From Candidatus Gastranaerophilales bacterium (GTDB taxonomy: Bacteria > Cyanobacteriota > Vampirovibrionia > Gastranaerophilales > Gastranaerophilaceae): a DNA stretch of 42,445 bases. The DNA is taken from contig JAILHI010000068.1 of assembly GCA_024695865.1 (NCBI GenBank), positions 1-42,445 of the forward strand. The letters are read 5' to 3'. Of the stretch, positions 16,874-24,860 are shown piece after piece (position 1 is the stretch's first letter; each line of letters starts with the position of its first letter). A program made the position numbers and the translations under genes. Under the pieces are notes generated by a model. That model made no database searches. It had not been told where the DNA came from and was given only the letters and a program-made list of their open reading frames with translations.

Positions 16874-18082
16874 TTATTTGAAAAACGGTTTCATAGCCCT
16901 TTCGCAAATGCCCAGACAATAGGAAATTGCTATTCCGTAATTTGTTACGGAAACATTTTTTTCCCGTGATTTATTTATTCTCGATAAAATTTCTCTGCGG
17001 TTTGTCATACAGCCCCCGCAGTGAACTATAAGTTTATATTTTTCAATATCCGTCGGAAATTCGTGCGACGATACGTTTTCAAAAACAAGTTTTTTGCCCG
17101 TTTTCTTTTTGAGCAAATTCGGTATTTTCACCCTGCCGATATCATCTTCAATCGGGTGGTGGGTACAACTTTCACAAATGAGTATTTTATCGCCGTCTTT
17201 GAGATTATCAATCTGTTTGGCGCCGTCATAAAAGGTTTTAAGGTCGCCCTTTAACCTTGCAAACAATATCGAAAAAGAGGTTAACGGAATACTTTCGGGA
17301 ACAATTTCCGAAACTTCTTTAAACGCCTGCGAGTCCGTTATAACGCATTTTGGCGGTTTTTTCAGCGCTTTTAAAGAATTTGAAAGTTGTTTTTCGGTAA
17401 CAACAACGGTAATGCAGTTATTATCAAGAAGTTCCCTCAAAACATTTACCTGCGGCAAAATTAATCTGCCCTTTGGCGCCTCTTTGTCAATCGGAGTAAC
17501 CAAAATTACCGTGTCCTCTTTTTTTACAATACCCTCAAGAATGGCGGGCGGATTGATAAAAGAGTCGGGAACACATCTTATTAAGGCTTCTCTGATTTTT
17601 TCGGCAAGTTTTTTGTCTGTTTTCGCAGATGTAACGATTACCGAATTTACCTTTTCCGAAATCTTGTCAATCACTGTTTTATCGGGCTGTTTAATGTCAG
17701 ATTTATTAATAACTGCAATAATCGGAATATTGTTTTTGTTAAATTTTTCTGCAAGTTCAAACTCGTACTTATTCCAACCCTCGCCGTCGCAGACAATAAT
17801 CGCTGCATCTGTTCTGTCCGAAACCTTTTGTGATTTTTTAACCCGTTCTTTTCCGAGAGAACCCGTATCGTCAATCCCTGCCGTATCAATAATAACGACA
17901 GAACCTATCGGAAGCATTTCCATTGTTTTTTCAACCGCATCGGTAGTCGTTCCCGCCTTTGCGGAAACAATTGATGTATCCTGATGCGTAATTATATTAG
18001 TTACAGAGGATTTTCCCGCATTTCTTTTTCCGAAAATTCCTATATGCAGCCGCATTGATTTTGGCGTGTTATTTGCCTTCAC
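16874..18082 (-). CDS. hydF: [FeFe]-hydrogenase maturation GTPase HydF
   Basis: A 402-residue protein. The N-terminal GTPase domain shows GKRNAGKS (18-25), TTT (45-47), DTAG (66-69) and NKSD (126-129). The C-terminal cluster-binding domain has the HydF motif CxH followed by HCxxC: C306, H308, then H354, C355 and C358. HydF is the scaffold that carries the [2Fe] subcluster built by HydE and HydG and delivers it to the hydrogenase. HydE, HydG and the hydrogenase are not in the window. The gene overlaps the YbhN-type gene upstream by 14 bases. It indicates an anaerobic, hydrogen-metabolising organism. Confidence 0.93.
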   Translation of the reverse strand: MKANNTPKSMRLHIGIFGKRNAGKSSVTNIITHQDTSIVSAKAGTTTDAVEKTMEMLPIGSVVIIDTAGIDDTGSLGKERVKKSQKVSDRTDAAIIVCDGEGWNKYEFELAEKFNKNNIPIIAVINKSDIKQPDKTVIDKISEKVNSVIVTSAKTDKKLAEKIREALIRCVPDSFINPPAILEGIVKKEDTVILVTPIDKEAPKGRLILPQVNVLRELLDNNCITVVVTEKQLSNSLKALKKPPKCVITDSQAFKEVSEIVPESIPLTSFSILFARLKGDLKTFYDGAKQIDNLKDGDKILICESCTHHPIEDDIGRVKIPNLLKKKTGKKLVFENVSSHEFPTDIEKYKLIVHCGGCMTNRREILSRINKSREKNVSVTNYGIAISYCLGICERAMKPFFK

Positions 18083-19088
18083 TCTTTGTATCCTTTTTTA
18101 TATCATCAAGTTTCACGTTATTTCTTATCACAAAAATAATAAAAATAAAGAAATAAGAAAAGAGTAAAAGTCCCTGCTGCATAATAGATAAAGCAAAGGC
18201 GGACGATTTATCAATGCCGAAAATCTCGGAGGCAAGAATAAACGCATACTGGTAAAGTCCCACGTACATCGACGAGGACGGGATAATTGTTGATAAGGCA
18301 ATAAACGAAAGAATAAACAGTGTAACTAAAAAACTGACCTTTATTCCGAAAGCCAAAATCAGAGTATAAATAAAAATACAATCCGTACCCCAGGCGATAA
18401 CACTTAATAAAGCCGCTTTAAATAAGGTTTTGGGATTTGCAAACGACTCAAAGCCCGTAATAAACGAATCAAGATAGGGCTGAATTTTATCTATAATATT
18501 TATTAATTTTCCGCCGATTGTCTGCGGAAGATAAGCAAAAATCTTTTTCGCAAAATTGCATAAGGCATCAATCTTTTTATATTTATATACCCAAAGCATA
18601 AAAAGGAAACTGAAAACAAATAAAACTGCGGCAGAAATCGCCAAATGAACGGCAATTTCGGATTTATTGTGCAGAATAATGCCGATAAGAAGCATTGCCA
18701 ATACGGTTAAGCCGTCAAAAATTCTCTCTGCTGCAACCGTTCCCAAAACGTTTAACTTTGAAAGATTATACTTGTGTCCGAAATAGCAGCCCCTGAAAAT
18801 ATCTCCCCCTCTTGCAGGCAAAAAGATATTCAGCAGGTTTGAGGTCAGGTAAATTTCATAAAGAGTGTATAACGGGCAGTTGTGTTTCGGCAAAAGAATA
18901 TTCCATCTTATTGCACGAAAAGCCATTATAATCAATATCGACGGGAACAAAATGAGCAGATATTTCGGATTAAGCAGCCCGAAGGTATCCGCTATTTCCG
19001 TCCAATTTACTTTATAAATAACCAAAACCGTAAAAAATACGGTTATGATAAAGGGTATTATTTTGCTGAGTCGTTTCTTCATTTCCAT
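18069..19088 (-). CDS. YbhN/lysylphosphatidylglycerol synthase TM-region family membrane protein
   Basis: A 339-residue integral membrane protein with about eight hydrophobic segments and the family landmarks FRAIRWNILLP, LLNIFLPARGGDIFRG and a polar IPSSSMYVGLYQ near the C-terminus. The family (PF03706) consists of flippase-like proteins thought to move or bind lipids; no substrate can be read here. I chose the ATG at 19088 (MEMKKRL). An upstream GTG at 19112 overlaps a TATAAT -10 box, so transcription probably begins after it. The C-terminal tail is charged and cytoplasmic. It is translationally coupled to hydF by overlap, which may be only organisational. Confidence 0.8.
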   Translation of the reverse strand: MEMKKRLSKIIPFIITVFFTVLVIYKVNWTEIADTFGLLNPKYLLILFPSILIIMAFRAIRWNILLPKHNCPLYTLYEIYLTSNLLNIFLPARGGDIFRGCYFGHKYNLSKLNVLGTVAAERIFDGLTVLAMLLIGIILHNKSEIAVHLAISAAVLFVFSFLFMLWVYKYKKIDALCNFAKKIFAYLPQTIGGKLINIIDKIQPYLDSFITGFESFANPKTLFKAALLSVIAWGTDCIFIYTLILAFGIKVSFLVTLFILSFIALSTIIPSSSMYVGLYQYAFILASEIFGIDKSSAFALSIMQQGLLLFSYFFIFIIFVIRNNVKLDDIKKDTKSEGK

Positions 19089-19158
19089 AAGTCTGCAAGA
19101 AACATTATACACTATAATGTTATTATAATAAAGTATATTTGAATTTTTTAATAACTTT

Positions 19159-19752
19159 TTATACGACTACAACCTGAATGTGCAGGGAATCCATTTTTTC
19201 TTTCAGGGCAAGTTTTTTCTTTAAAATTTCCGAATGACTTGCGGCAGTAACATTTCTTGCTTCATCAAAGGGCAGAACCTTTTGAATTTTATCCAAAAAT
19301 CTTTTGGCTTCGCCGTATTTTTGTGTTTTAACAAGCAGAGAGATTTTCAAATCAGACATTTGAGCATAGATTTTAAAATCCTTGTTTGTGTAATTTTCAA
19401 ATGCAAGATTGATAAAATCCAAAGCGAGTTTATTTTTGTTTAACGCTTCACATACCGTTGCAAGACAGGAAAAGAGCATTGCGCTGTCGGGCTTTAATGC
19501 CGCCGCCTGCGAATAGTAATCAAAAGCCTTTGTCATTTTGCCCGTTGAATAATAGATATCACCGAGCATCTTTAAACTCTTTACGTTGTTAGGTTCAAGT
19601 TTTAAAACCGCTTTTAATTTCTTTATCGCCAAGTCCTGTCTGTCAAAATAGAAGAAGTAATCCTCCGCTTCTCTGTAAAACCTTTCCGCATCAAGATTTA
19701 AAACGTTATCGTCATTAATTGCTTGAGATAAACTAAATATATCTGTTATCAT
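19159..19752 (-). CDS. TPR-repeat protein
   Basis: A 197-residue soluble protein with at least two tetratricopeptide repeats: the stretch AIKKLKAVLKLEPNN (about 42-56) and the next repeat LKMLGDIYYSTGKMTKAFDYYSQAAALKPD (about 60-89), followed by weaker helical pairs. TPR stacks bind protein partners; no enzymatic motif is present. No signal peptide is seen. The Shine-Dalgarno sequence is weak. The gene stands alone, 46 bases before the YbhN-type gene start. In relatives, such proteins often assist pilus or envelope assembly, and a pilin gene lies upstream, but no link is shown here. Confidence 0.75.
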   Translation of the reverse strand: MITDIFSLSQAINDDNVLNLDAERFYREAEDYFFYFDRQDLAIKKLKAVLKLEPNNVKSLKMLGDIYYSTGKMTKAFDYYSQAAALKPDSAMLFSCLATVCEALNKNKLALDFINLAFENYTNKDFKIYAQMSDLKISLLVKTQKYGEAKRFLDKIQKVLPFDEARNVTAASHSEILKKKLALKEKMDSLHIQVVVV

Positions 19753-20069
19753 TATAATTTGTCTTTATTTATGTCCCCAATAATTTAATGATAGAGAGTT
19801 TTTTTGATATGGGCTACCGCAATATGACTATCCGTTGAGCATAATTTGCCGAAAAAGCATGACACGCATGCTTTTCCATGTTTTTAAAATTTTATTAAGC
19901 ATGTAAACAATGAAAACAGGTATTTCGGCGATTTTATCCGAAAACCATGTAAACACATGCTTTTCCATGATTTTGTCGTTTTTAACAAAACTTCACATTT
20001 TTGGCGCTTTTATGCCAAAAGGGGTTCAGCGGTTGTTTTTTGGTTTGTCAAAAACCGAAAGGTTGATTT
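19753..20069. other. intergenic region with repeated hairpin motif
   Basis: A 317-base gap between pilin and TPR genes. It holds a perfect 9-bp inverted repeat (AAAAGCATG-acacg-CATGCTTTT, 19853-19875). It also holds a 14-base direct repeat CATGCTTTTCCATG at 19867-19880 and 19956-19969. No convincing gene; a short plus-strand frame here lacks coding character. Confidence 0.5.
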
Positions 20070-21176
20070 TTAATATTGATAAATCTGGTTTGCTTCACCC
20101 GTGCCGGCATCCACATCCTCATTGTTATTTTGGGAAGAATATACATCTTGTGTTGAGGGTATGAATTTTGATACCTGCGGTTTGATAACGTTAAATTCAC
20201 ATTCTGCAACAACGCCGACACCGTTAATCTGCTGGGCGGGTGAACCGTCCGCATTGTATTTGGTTTGAGAACAAATGGTTACGGGAACGTTGACAGTTGT
20301 AGGCGTGCCGCCGTCAGATATTGTCATTTTGAATTTTTCGGTAAAACTTGTGTAACCGTTACAATAGGTCGGGTCAACGGGAGAACTTCCCAAAACTCTG
20401 CAATAGGCATCTTTAAAGGAAAGAGGTGTTTTATTTGCCGTTCTGATTATTGCGGAGGGGTGTCTCATAGAATTGACAACGGCTTGTTTTGCGGCATCGG
20501 TATCGGGCATTTCCATTACATTTCTCATTTTGATAACCGCATTGAAATTTTTCGGGTCGGTAGCGGCTTCGCCAATCGGCAGAACTTCACCGTTATCAAA
20601 AACGGCAAAGGATAAAATATCTTTTCCGACTTCGTTCGGTACCCCGTTTCCGTTCAGGTCAACCGAAACAACACGGTAAGGTGTTCCCGTAGCGGGGGTA
20701 ACTTTTTGCGAAATGTAGACAAGATAGCCGTTCATAAGACGGAAATTTTCAACCTTTCCCGAGGCAATGGTGCCATAGGGTGAAGATAAGGTTGCAGAGT
20801 TCATATCGCTGTCCGTACATTTGATTTTACTTGCAGTACCGAGATATTTGCCCATACCTTTGCAAAATCCCGCATCTGTTCTGTAATCAAGGATATATGC
20901 GTCTTCTTCGGAATTTTTTCCTGCAGCCATACATGCTGCAAATTCCGTCGAACCGACTTCTTCGGCATCTTCACAGGAATAAGAATTTAAACTGCCCGAA
21001 ACGGTCTGCGCACCCATGTGACCTACCGTGGTTTTTAAATCCCTGAAAAAGTAGTAGCAATTAAAACCAAACTTGTTTCTGTCGTTTATGACAACAACAA
21101 GAGTTAAGATAGAAATAACGCCGACAATTGCCAGCATAATTAATATTTCAGCGAGAGAAAATCCGTCTTTTTTCAT
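20070..21176 (-). CDS. type IV pilin-like / pseudopilin protein
   Basis: A 368-residue protein with a class III prepilin leader: MKKDG followed by FSLAEILIMLAIVGVISIL, with the conserved Phe+1 and Glu+5 and a hydrophobic helix that anchors it in the inner membrane until assembly. Prepilin peptidase should cut after Gly5. The large globular part has several cysteines (disulfides likely) and a DLNGNGVPNEVGKD loop, a Ca-binding-like segment often seen in large pilin-like proteins of Gastranaerophilales. It is much longer than a usual major pilin (about 150), so it is likely a minor pilin or adhesive tip protein. The start overlaps the stop of the DUF3326 gene by 4 bases. Confidence 0.85.
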   Translation of the reverse strand: MKKDGFSLAEILIMLAIVGVISILTLVVVINDRNKFGFNCYYFFRDLKTTVGHMGAQTVSGSLNSYSCEDAEEVGSTEFAACMAAGKNSEEDAYILDYRTDAGFCKGMGKYLGTASKIKCTDSDMNSATLSSPYGTIASGKVENFRLMNGYLVYISQKVTPATGTPYRVVSVDLNGNGVPNEVGKDILSFAVFDNGEVLPIGEAATDPKNFNAVIKMRNVMEMPDTDAAKQAVVNSMRHPSAIIRTANKTPLSFKDAYCRVLGSSPVDPTYCNGYTSFTEKFKMTISDGGTPTTVNVPVTICSQTKYNADGSPAQQINGVGVVAECEFNVIKPQVSKFIPSTQDVYSSQNNNEDVDAGTGEANQIYQY

Positions 21177-22153
21177 TTTAACCTTTTTAATATCTTAAAA
21201 CCTTCAAAATAGTTTTCTGTTTCTATTATACCGTCTTTTAATAAAAGAGTATCCTTTGTTATATTTAAAACCGAAGAATTTTCTTTTATTGCCATAACTA
21301 TAATACCCTTTTTTATTGCATTTGTAACAATGGACGAGCCTAAAGAATTATAAGGCATAATTAAAGATTTTACATCGTTTATCGTTATAAATTTTTCCTT
21401 TAACCCTTTTACGATTAAGGGTGCGTTTTCAAGTCCGAAAAGCAGACAGGGCAAAAAAGTCGGGGTTATGTATTCTGCGGCGGCTTTCGGGTGAACCAAA
21501 TCGGGTTTTATTGAATAATCCTCAAAGGCGGGAGCATGAACAACGGGAACGCAAAGTTCTTTTGATAAGAAGTGAGAAATAATCGCCTCTGCGCCGCCTA
21601 CGACATCTACACTTTCACCGTCAGCATAGCCGTCCTCCTCGGCTTCTTCAAATTTGCATACAACGGCTAATACATCGGCTCCGTTTTTTATAAGTTTTTT
21701 TCCCGCTTCAAGCAGTGTTTCGGGATTGTTCACTCTGCCAGAGGATATGCCGTTTTCGGTGGTAAAAAATTCCACCCCTGCATTTTTTTTCGAGATTTCA
21801 TATCCGATAACATTTATTCCGTAAACTGTTTTTATTGCGTTTATGGTATTGATATGGATATTAAGAACTTCTTTTGATATTGCCCTGTCAAAAATAATTC
21901 CTATTTTGTTATTTTTTGACGGTTTTAACGAAATATTGCCCTTAAAAAATTCCGTCAGAGCGTAACCCTCAACGTACTGCATGTTTTTTGATATAGCGGA
22001 AAAACATGCGGCATTGACGACATTCGGGTTTACTATAAGCGGAAAATGTTTTGCAAATTTTCGTGCAATGGCACCCGCATCGCCCGCAAATCCGCCGATT
22101 TTTGCGCCGATACCCGTCGGAATATTAAAAACATGGTACTGTTTTTTTTTCAT
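21173..22153 (-). CDS. DUF3326 family protein
   Basis: A 326-residue protein that aligns by eye with DUF3326: IPTGIGAKIGGFAGDA at the N-terminus, LIVNPNVVNAA, YVEGYALTEFF, AVVCKFEE, VVGGAEAIISHFLSKE, VVHAPAF and TFLPCLLFGLENAPLIV. The family is uncharacterised and best known from Cyanobacteria, which supports a cyanobacterial-lineage host. Soluble, no signal peptide. It starts 1 base after the UPF0173 gene ends and overlaps the pilin gene by 4 bases, so the three form one transcript. A role in pilus biology is not implied by sequence. Confidence 0.8.
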   Translation of the reverse strand: MKKKQYHVFNIPTGIGAKIGGFAGDAGAIARKFAKHFPLIVNPNVVNAACFSAISKNMQYVEGYALTEFFKGNISLKPSKNNKIGIIFDRAISKEVLNIHINTINAIKTVYGINVIGYEISKKNAGVEFFTTENGISSGRVNNPETLLEAGKKLIKNGADVLAVVCKFEEAEEDGYADGESVDVVGGAEAIISHFLSKELCVPVVHAPAFEDYSIKPDLVHPKAAAEYITPTFLPCLLFGLENAPLIVKGLKEKFITINDVKSLIMPYNSLGSSIVTNAIKKGIIVMAIKENSSVLNITKDTLLLKDGIIETENYFEGFKILKRLK

Positions 22154-22154
22154 A

Positions 22155-22835
22155 TCAGAAGGTTAACACTTCGTTTGCAGGCATAATGTGACAGGTTTTG
22201 CCCATTTCTTCAAGAGCCGTTTTAAACTCTATCGGGTCTGCGGCTATGACATCAAAGGTATTGTAGTGCATCGGGATATATTCTTCTGCATTTAACATTT
22301 CGGCAGCAATTATGGCTTCTTCAACACCCATAGTGTAATGGCCCCCGATTGGCAGCATTGCGTAATAAGGTCTGTATAACTTTCCGATAAGTTCAAATTC
22401 TCTTGTTAATCCCGTATCGCCCGCATGGAAGATTTTCACGCCGTCAACATCAAGAAGAACCGAAGCGGCAAGTCCGCCGTATTCACCGTTTGGCAGGCTG
22501 TTTGTATGTGTTGCGGGTAAAAATCTGACCGAACCGAAATCTGTCGGGATAGCGGAGCCCATTCCGACACCGACGGAATTTAAACCCATTTTCTGACAAA
22601 AGATTGCCGTTTCAAAAATTGCAATAACTTTTGCGTTCGTTGCTTTTGCAATGTTGACAGTATCGCCGAAGTGGTCACTGTGGCCGTGGGTGAGTATAAT
22701 ATGAGTAATTTTTTCCCTGTTAATGTCAAAGGTAACATTCGGGTTATGTAAAAACCACGGGTCAATCAAAATTCCGTATTCGCCCGATTTAATGTAAAAG
22801 GCGCTGTGTCCTAAATATTTTATTCCGTCTGCCAT
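22155..22835 (-). CDS. UPF0173 metal-dependent hydrolase (metallo-beta-lactamase fold)
   Basis: A 226-residue metallo-beta-lactamase fold protein with the zinc-binding LTHGHSDHFGD (H50, H52, D54, H55), FHAGDTG and a late His in PMHYNTF. The start LGHSAFYI and the GGHYTMG segment are typical of the UPF0173/YtkL group. The group is thought to hydrolyse small phosphodiester or lactone-like substrates, but its true substrate is unknown. The Shine-Dalgarno sequence is AGGAG. It is the first gene of the three-gene unit with DUF3326 and the pilin-like protein. Confidence 0.9.
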   Translation of the reverse strand: MADGIKYLGHSAFYIKSGEYGILIDPWFLHNPNVTFDINREKITHIILTHGHSDHFGDTVNIAKATNAKVIAIFETAIFCQKMGLNSVGVGMGSAIPTDFGSVRFLPATHTNSLPNGEYGGLAASVLLDVDGVKIFHAGDTGLTREFELIGKLYRPYYAMLPIGGHYTMGVEEAIIAAEMLNAEEYIPMHYNTFDVIAADPIEFKTALEEMGKTCHIMPANEVLTF

Positions 22836-22872
22836 TTTTAATTCTCCTGTTTTTTATGGATTTTACCCGCAG

Positions 22873-23014
22873 GTTACCACAAAAATAAACCTGATACGTC
22901 ACTGCGAGGGCTTTTGTCCGTGGCAGTCCTTTTAAAAGTTTGGGATTGCCACGCTCACTTTGTTCGCTCGCAATGACAATAACCATAAATATTTAAAACT
23001 GTTTTTGTGGTAAC
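22873..23014. repeat. 13-bp inverted repeat enclosing REP copy B
   Basis: GTTACCACAAAAA (22873-22885) and TTTTTGTGGTAAC (23002-23014) are perfect inverted copies, 116 bases apart, with REP copy B between them. The arrangement is like the ends of a small non-autonomous element. No flanking target duplication was recognised. Confidence 0.6.
22897..22977. repeat. REP-like palindromic element, copy B
   Basis: Starts CGTCACTGCGAG and ends CGCTCGCAATGAC; the interior contains GGCAGTCC and GGATTGCC. It is a long imperfect palindrome of the same family as copies A and C. It is enclosed by a separate 13-bp inverted repeat. Confidence 0.75.
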
Positions 23015-23065
23015 TGTCAGATAATCACCTTTTTTATTATATTACAAAAATCATTTTTTCGGTTG

Positions 23066-23094
23066 TTGACTGTAAACAAAAATATCATTAAATT
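23066..23094 (+). promoter_or_regulatory. promoter for the small gene at 23126
   Basis: TTGACT (23066-23071), 17 bases, TAAATT (23089-23094). The Shine-Dalgarno sequence GAGG follows before the ATG at 23126. Confidence 0.55.
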
Positions 23095-23125
23095 ACAGAC
23101 ATAGAGAATAATATGAGGTAAAAAT

Positions 23126-23380
23126 ATGGCACAAGGTTATGCACAAAATTTCAAAAAAAGAATTTCCGTACTTGTTTTTCTGAAAAATTCGGTAGCCCCT
23201 TTGGTTTTATACTTTGACAATCCTTATGAAGAATATAACAATCTTATGGAAATATGCAAAACACAAAGTGCGGTTTCAAAACTTATAGAAAAAGAAACGA
23301 TAGGCCCTATCAAAAAAGTAGCATTTTTGTCTAATCAGATATCAGCGGTTGCTCTTCAGGAAGAACCTGTTGTGTCTTAA
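23126..23380 (+). CDS. small hypothetical protein
   Basis: An 84-residue protein I do not recognise. It has a basic N-terminus (NFKKR), a hydrophobic strand (SVLVFLKNSVAPLVLYF) and a mixed helical remainder, and looks like a small soluble alpha/beta domain. A credible promoter and a GAGG ribosome binding site support it as a real gene. Its last 50 bases overlap the convergent isomerase-like gene, so one of the two 3' ends could be affected by antisense transcription. Confidence 0.6.
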   Translation: MAQGYAQNFKKRISVLVFLKNSVAPLVLYFDNPYEEYNNLMEICKTQSAVSKLIEKETIGPIKKVAFLSNQISAVALQEEPVVS

Positions 23381-24749
23381 ATCTTTCAAGTTTTTCCTGC
23401 ATTTCTTTGAAGGTTTCTTCATAGCCGTATCTGCCCATTTGGGCGCAGATGTAGTTTTGCAGCGTTTCCGCACCCACCCAGTTAAACGGGTTGATTTTAT
23501 ATAATAACGCCTGAATAACCATATCTATCATATACGCTGCTATAAAACTTCCGACATAATACGGGGTAATTTGAGGAAGCGTTATTGTGATATTCGGACA
23601 TTGATAATCGGTTAAAACCATTTTCATGGCTTCAATTTCCGAATCCAGCAAATATTTAAAAGATTTTCCGCCCAGATAACCTATCGGGGTGTAATTAAAA
23701 ACAGACGGTATCAGAAAATCTTCCGAATATTTTTCCGCCTTTACAAGAGTAACAATTTTATTGTTCTTACCTTCAATAACCATTTTCAGCAAAGCGTTAT
23801 GGTTGTTACAACTTTGAGAAGCGATAGAAATTTGTTCCGTCAAAATCGGTTTATTGTCTATATCGGTTTTTTTTGAAAGCATTGATGCTCTGTATTGTCC
23901 GCACCATAGTGGAAGTTCTCTTATTTCCGACGAAAAAGATGTCATTATGTGGACGGTTTTTTGTTTTTGAGTTGAGAGAAGATAATCAATTAGCGCAAGT
24001 TGTGCAACGGTATTTTGTCTGATATCGGGGTTTTTTGTATATTCAACGGTATCTTTTGCGCCCGCAAGCATTTCCTTAATATCTATACCCGCAAGAGAAA
24101 GCGGTAAAAGTCCGCAGGTGGACATAATCGCAAAATTTCCGACAGTTTCATAAGGGACTACAAAACATTTATACCCCTCCTGTTCGGAGATTCCGTGCAA
24201 CAGAGAACCCTTTTTGGCGCAGGTTACCATGTGCATTCTGTAATTTTCGCCGATTTCTTCTTCCATTACACTTCTTATCGTCATAAAAAGCGCAGTTTCT
24301 TCGGGCTCATTATCAGTTTTTGATATAAAAATGAATAAAGTTTTGCTTGAATTTTGGGAACGATATACTCCCCTTAAATAATCAGGGTCAATATTAGTAA
24401 TAAAATGAAATTGCGGGAAGCCGTTCCGCTGTTCTTTGCTCAAAAAATTCCAATAGGGTTTTAAAATCGTCTGAGCCATTGCCTTTATGCCAAAAACTGG
24501 GCCTGACAGACCTATAATGTTAACGTATTCAAATTTTCCCCTTACAAGTTCGGAATATTCCAATATCTCGGAAATAATGTCTTTTTGGTAATCACAGCCG
24601 AACCATGAATCAACTTCTGTATAGGAATAAACTTTCTGTAATATGTTTTTAATCTGCTCGGAATAATTTGAAAACTCAAAATCAAGGTCAAGCCCGTGTT
24701 CATTCCCTATTACTTCCTGTCTGACGTTATTATAATCAATTTGTATCAT
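23331..24749 (-). CDS. divergent glucose-6-phosphate isomerase-like protein
   Basis: A 472-residue protein of the phosphoglucose isomerase (double SIS) fold. Alignable segments: IIGLSGPVFGIKAM (family GIGGS), IFISKTDNEPEE (family SKSGTT-x-E), GYKCFVVPYETVGNFAIMSTCGLLPLSLAGIDI (family VP-x-x-VGGRYSVLTxVGLLP) and INPFNWVGAE (family FDQxGVE-x-x-K). Several functional positions differ: the phosphate loop SGTT reads TDNE, GGR reads GNF, the catalytic Glu of ESxGK seems absent (YRASMLSK), and the late Lys is replaced. It may be inactive as an isomerase, act on another sugar phosphate, or be a regulatory relative. It stands alone, divergent from thiL. Confidence 0.75.
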   Translation of the reverse strand: MIQIDYNNVRQEVIGNEHGLDLDFEFSNYSEQIKNILQKVYSYTEVDSWFGCDYQKDIISEILEYSELVRGKFEYVNIIGLSGPVFGIKAMAQTILKPYWNFLSKEQRNGFPQFHFITNIDPDYLRGVYRSQNSSKTLFIFISKTDNEPEETALFMTIRSVMEEEIGENYRMHMVTCAKKGSLLHGISEQEGYKCFVVPYETVGNFAIMSTCGLLPLSLAGIDIKEMLAGAKDTVEYTKNPDIRQNTVAQLALIDYLLSTQKQKTVHIMTSFSSEIRELPLWCGQYRASMLSKKTDIDNKPILTEQISIASQSCNNHNALLKMVIEGKNNKIVTLVKAEKYSEDFLIPSVFNYTPIGYLGGKSFKYLLDSEIEAMKMVLTDYQCPNITITLPQITPYYVGSFIAAYMIDMVIQALLYKINPFNWVGAETLQNYICAQMGRYGYEETFKEMQEKLERFKTQQVLPEEQPLISD

Positions 24750-24825
24750 TGTTTCCGACTCTAACGATTATTTTCTGCTTTCAACATTTTAAAAACAATA
24801 ATTTAATAAAAATAATTTACAAATA

Positions 24826-24854
24826 TTATCATATTGCTTGTTTTATGTTAATAT
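24826..24854 (+). promoter_or_regulatory. thiL promoter, likely leaderless
   Basis: TTATCA (24826-24831), 17 bases, TAATAT (24849-24854), with an extended TG element just before the -10. Only 6 bases separate the -10 box from the thiL ATG and there is no Shine-Dalgarno sequence. Confidence 0.5.
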
Positions 24855-24860
24855 CAGACT

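Noticed and set aside
19910-20164. Plus-strand open frame of 84 codons across the pilin 3' end
   Set aside because: It overlaps the pilin gene on the other strand, has no ribosome binding site and shows no domain. The repeat-rich gap explains the open frame.
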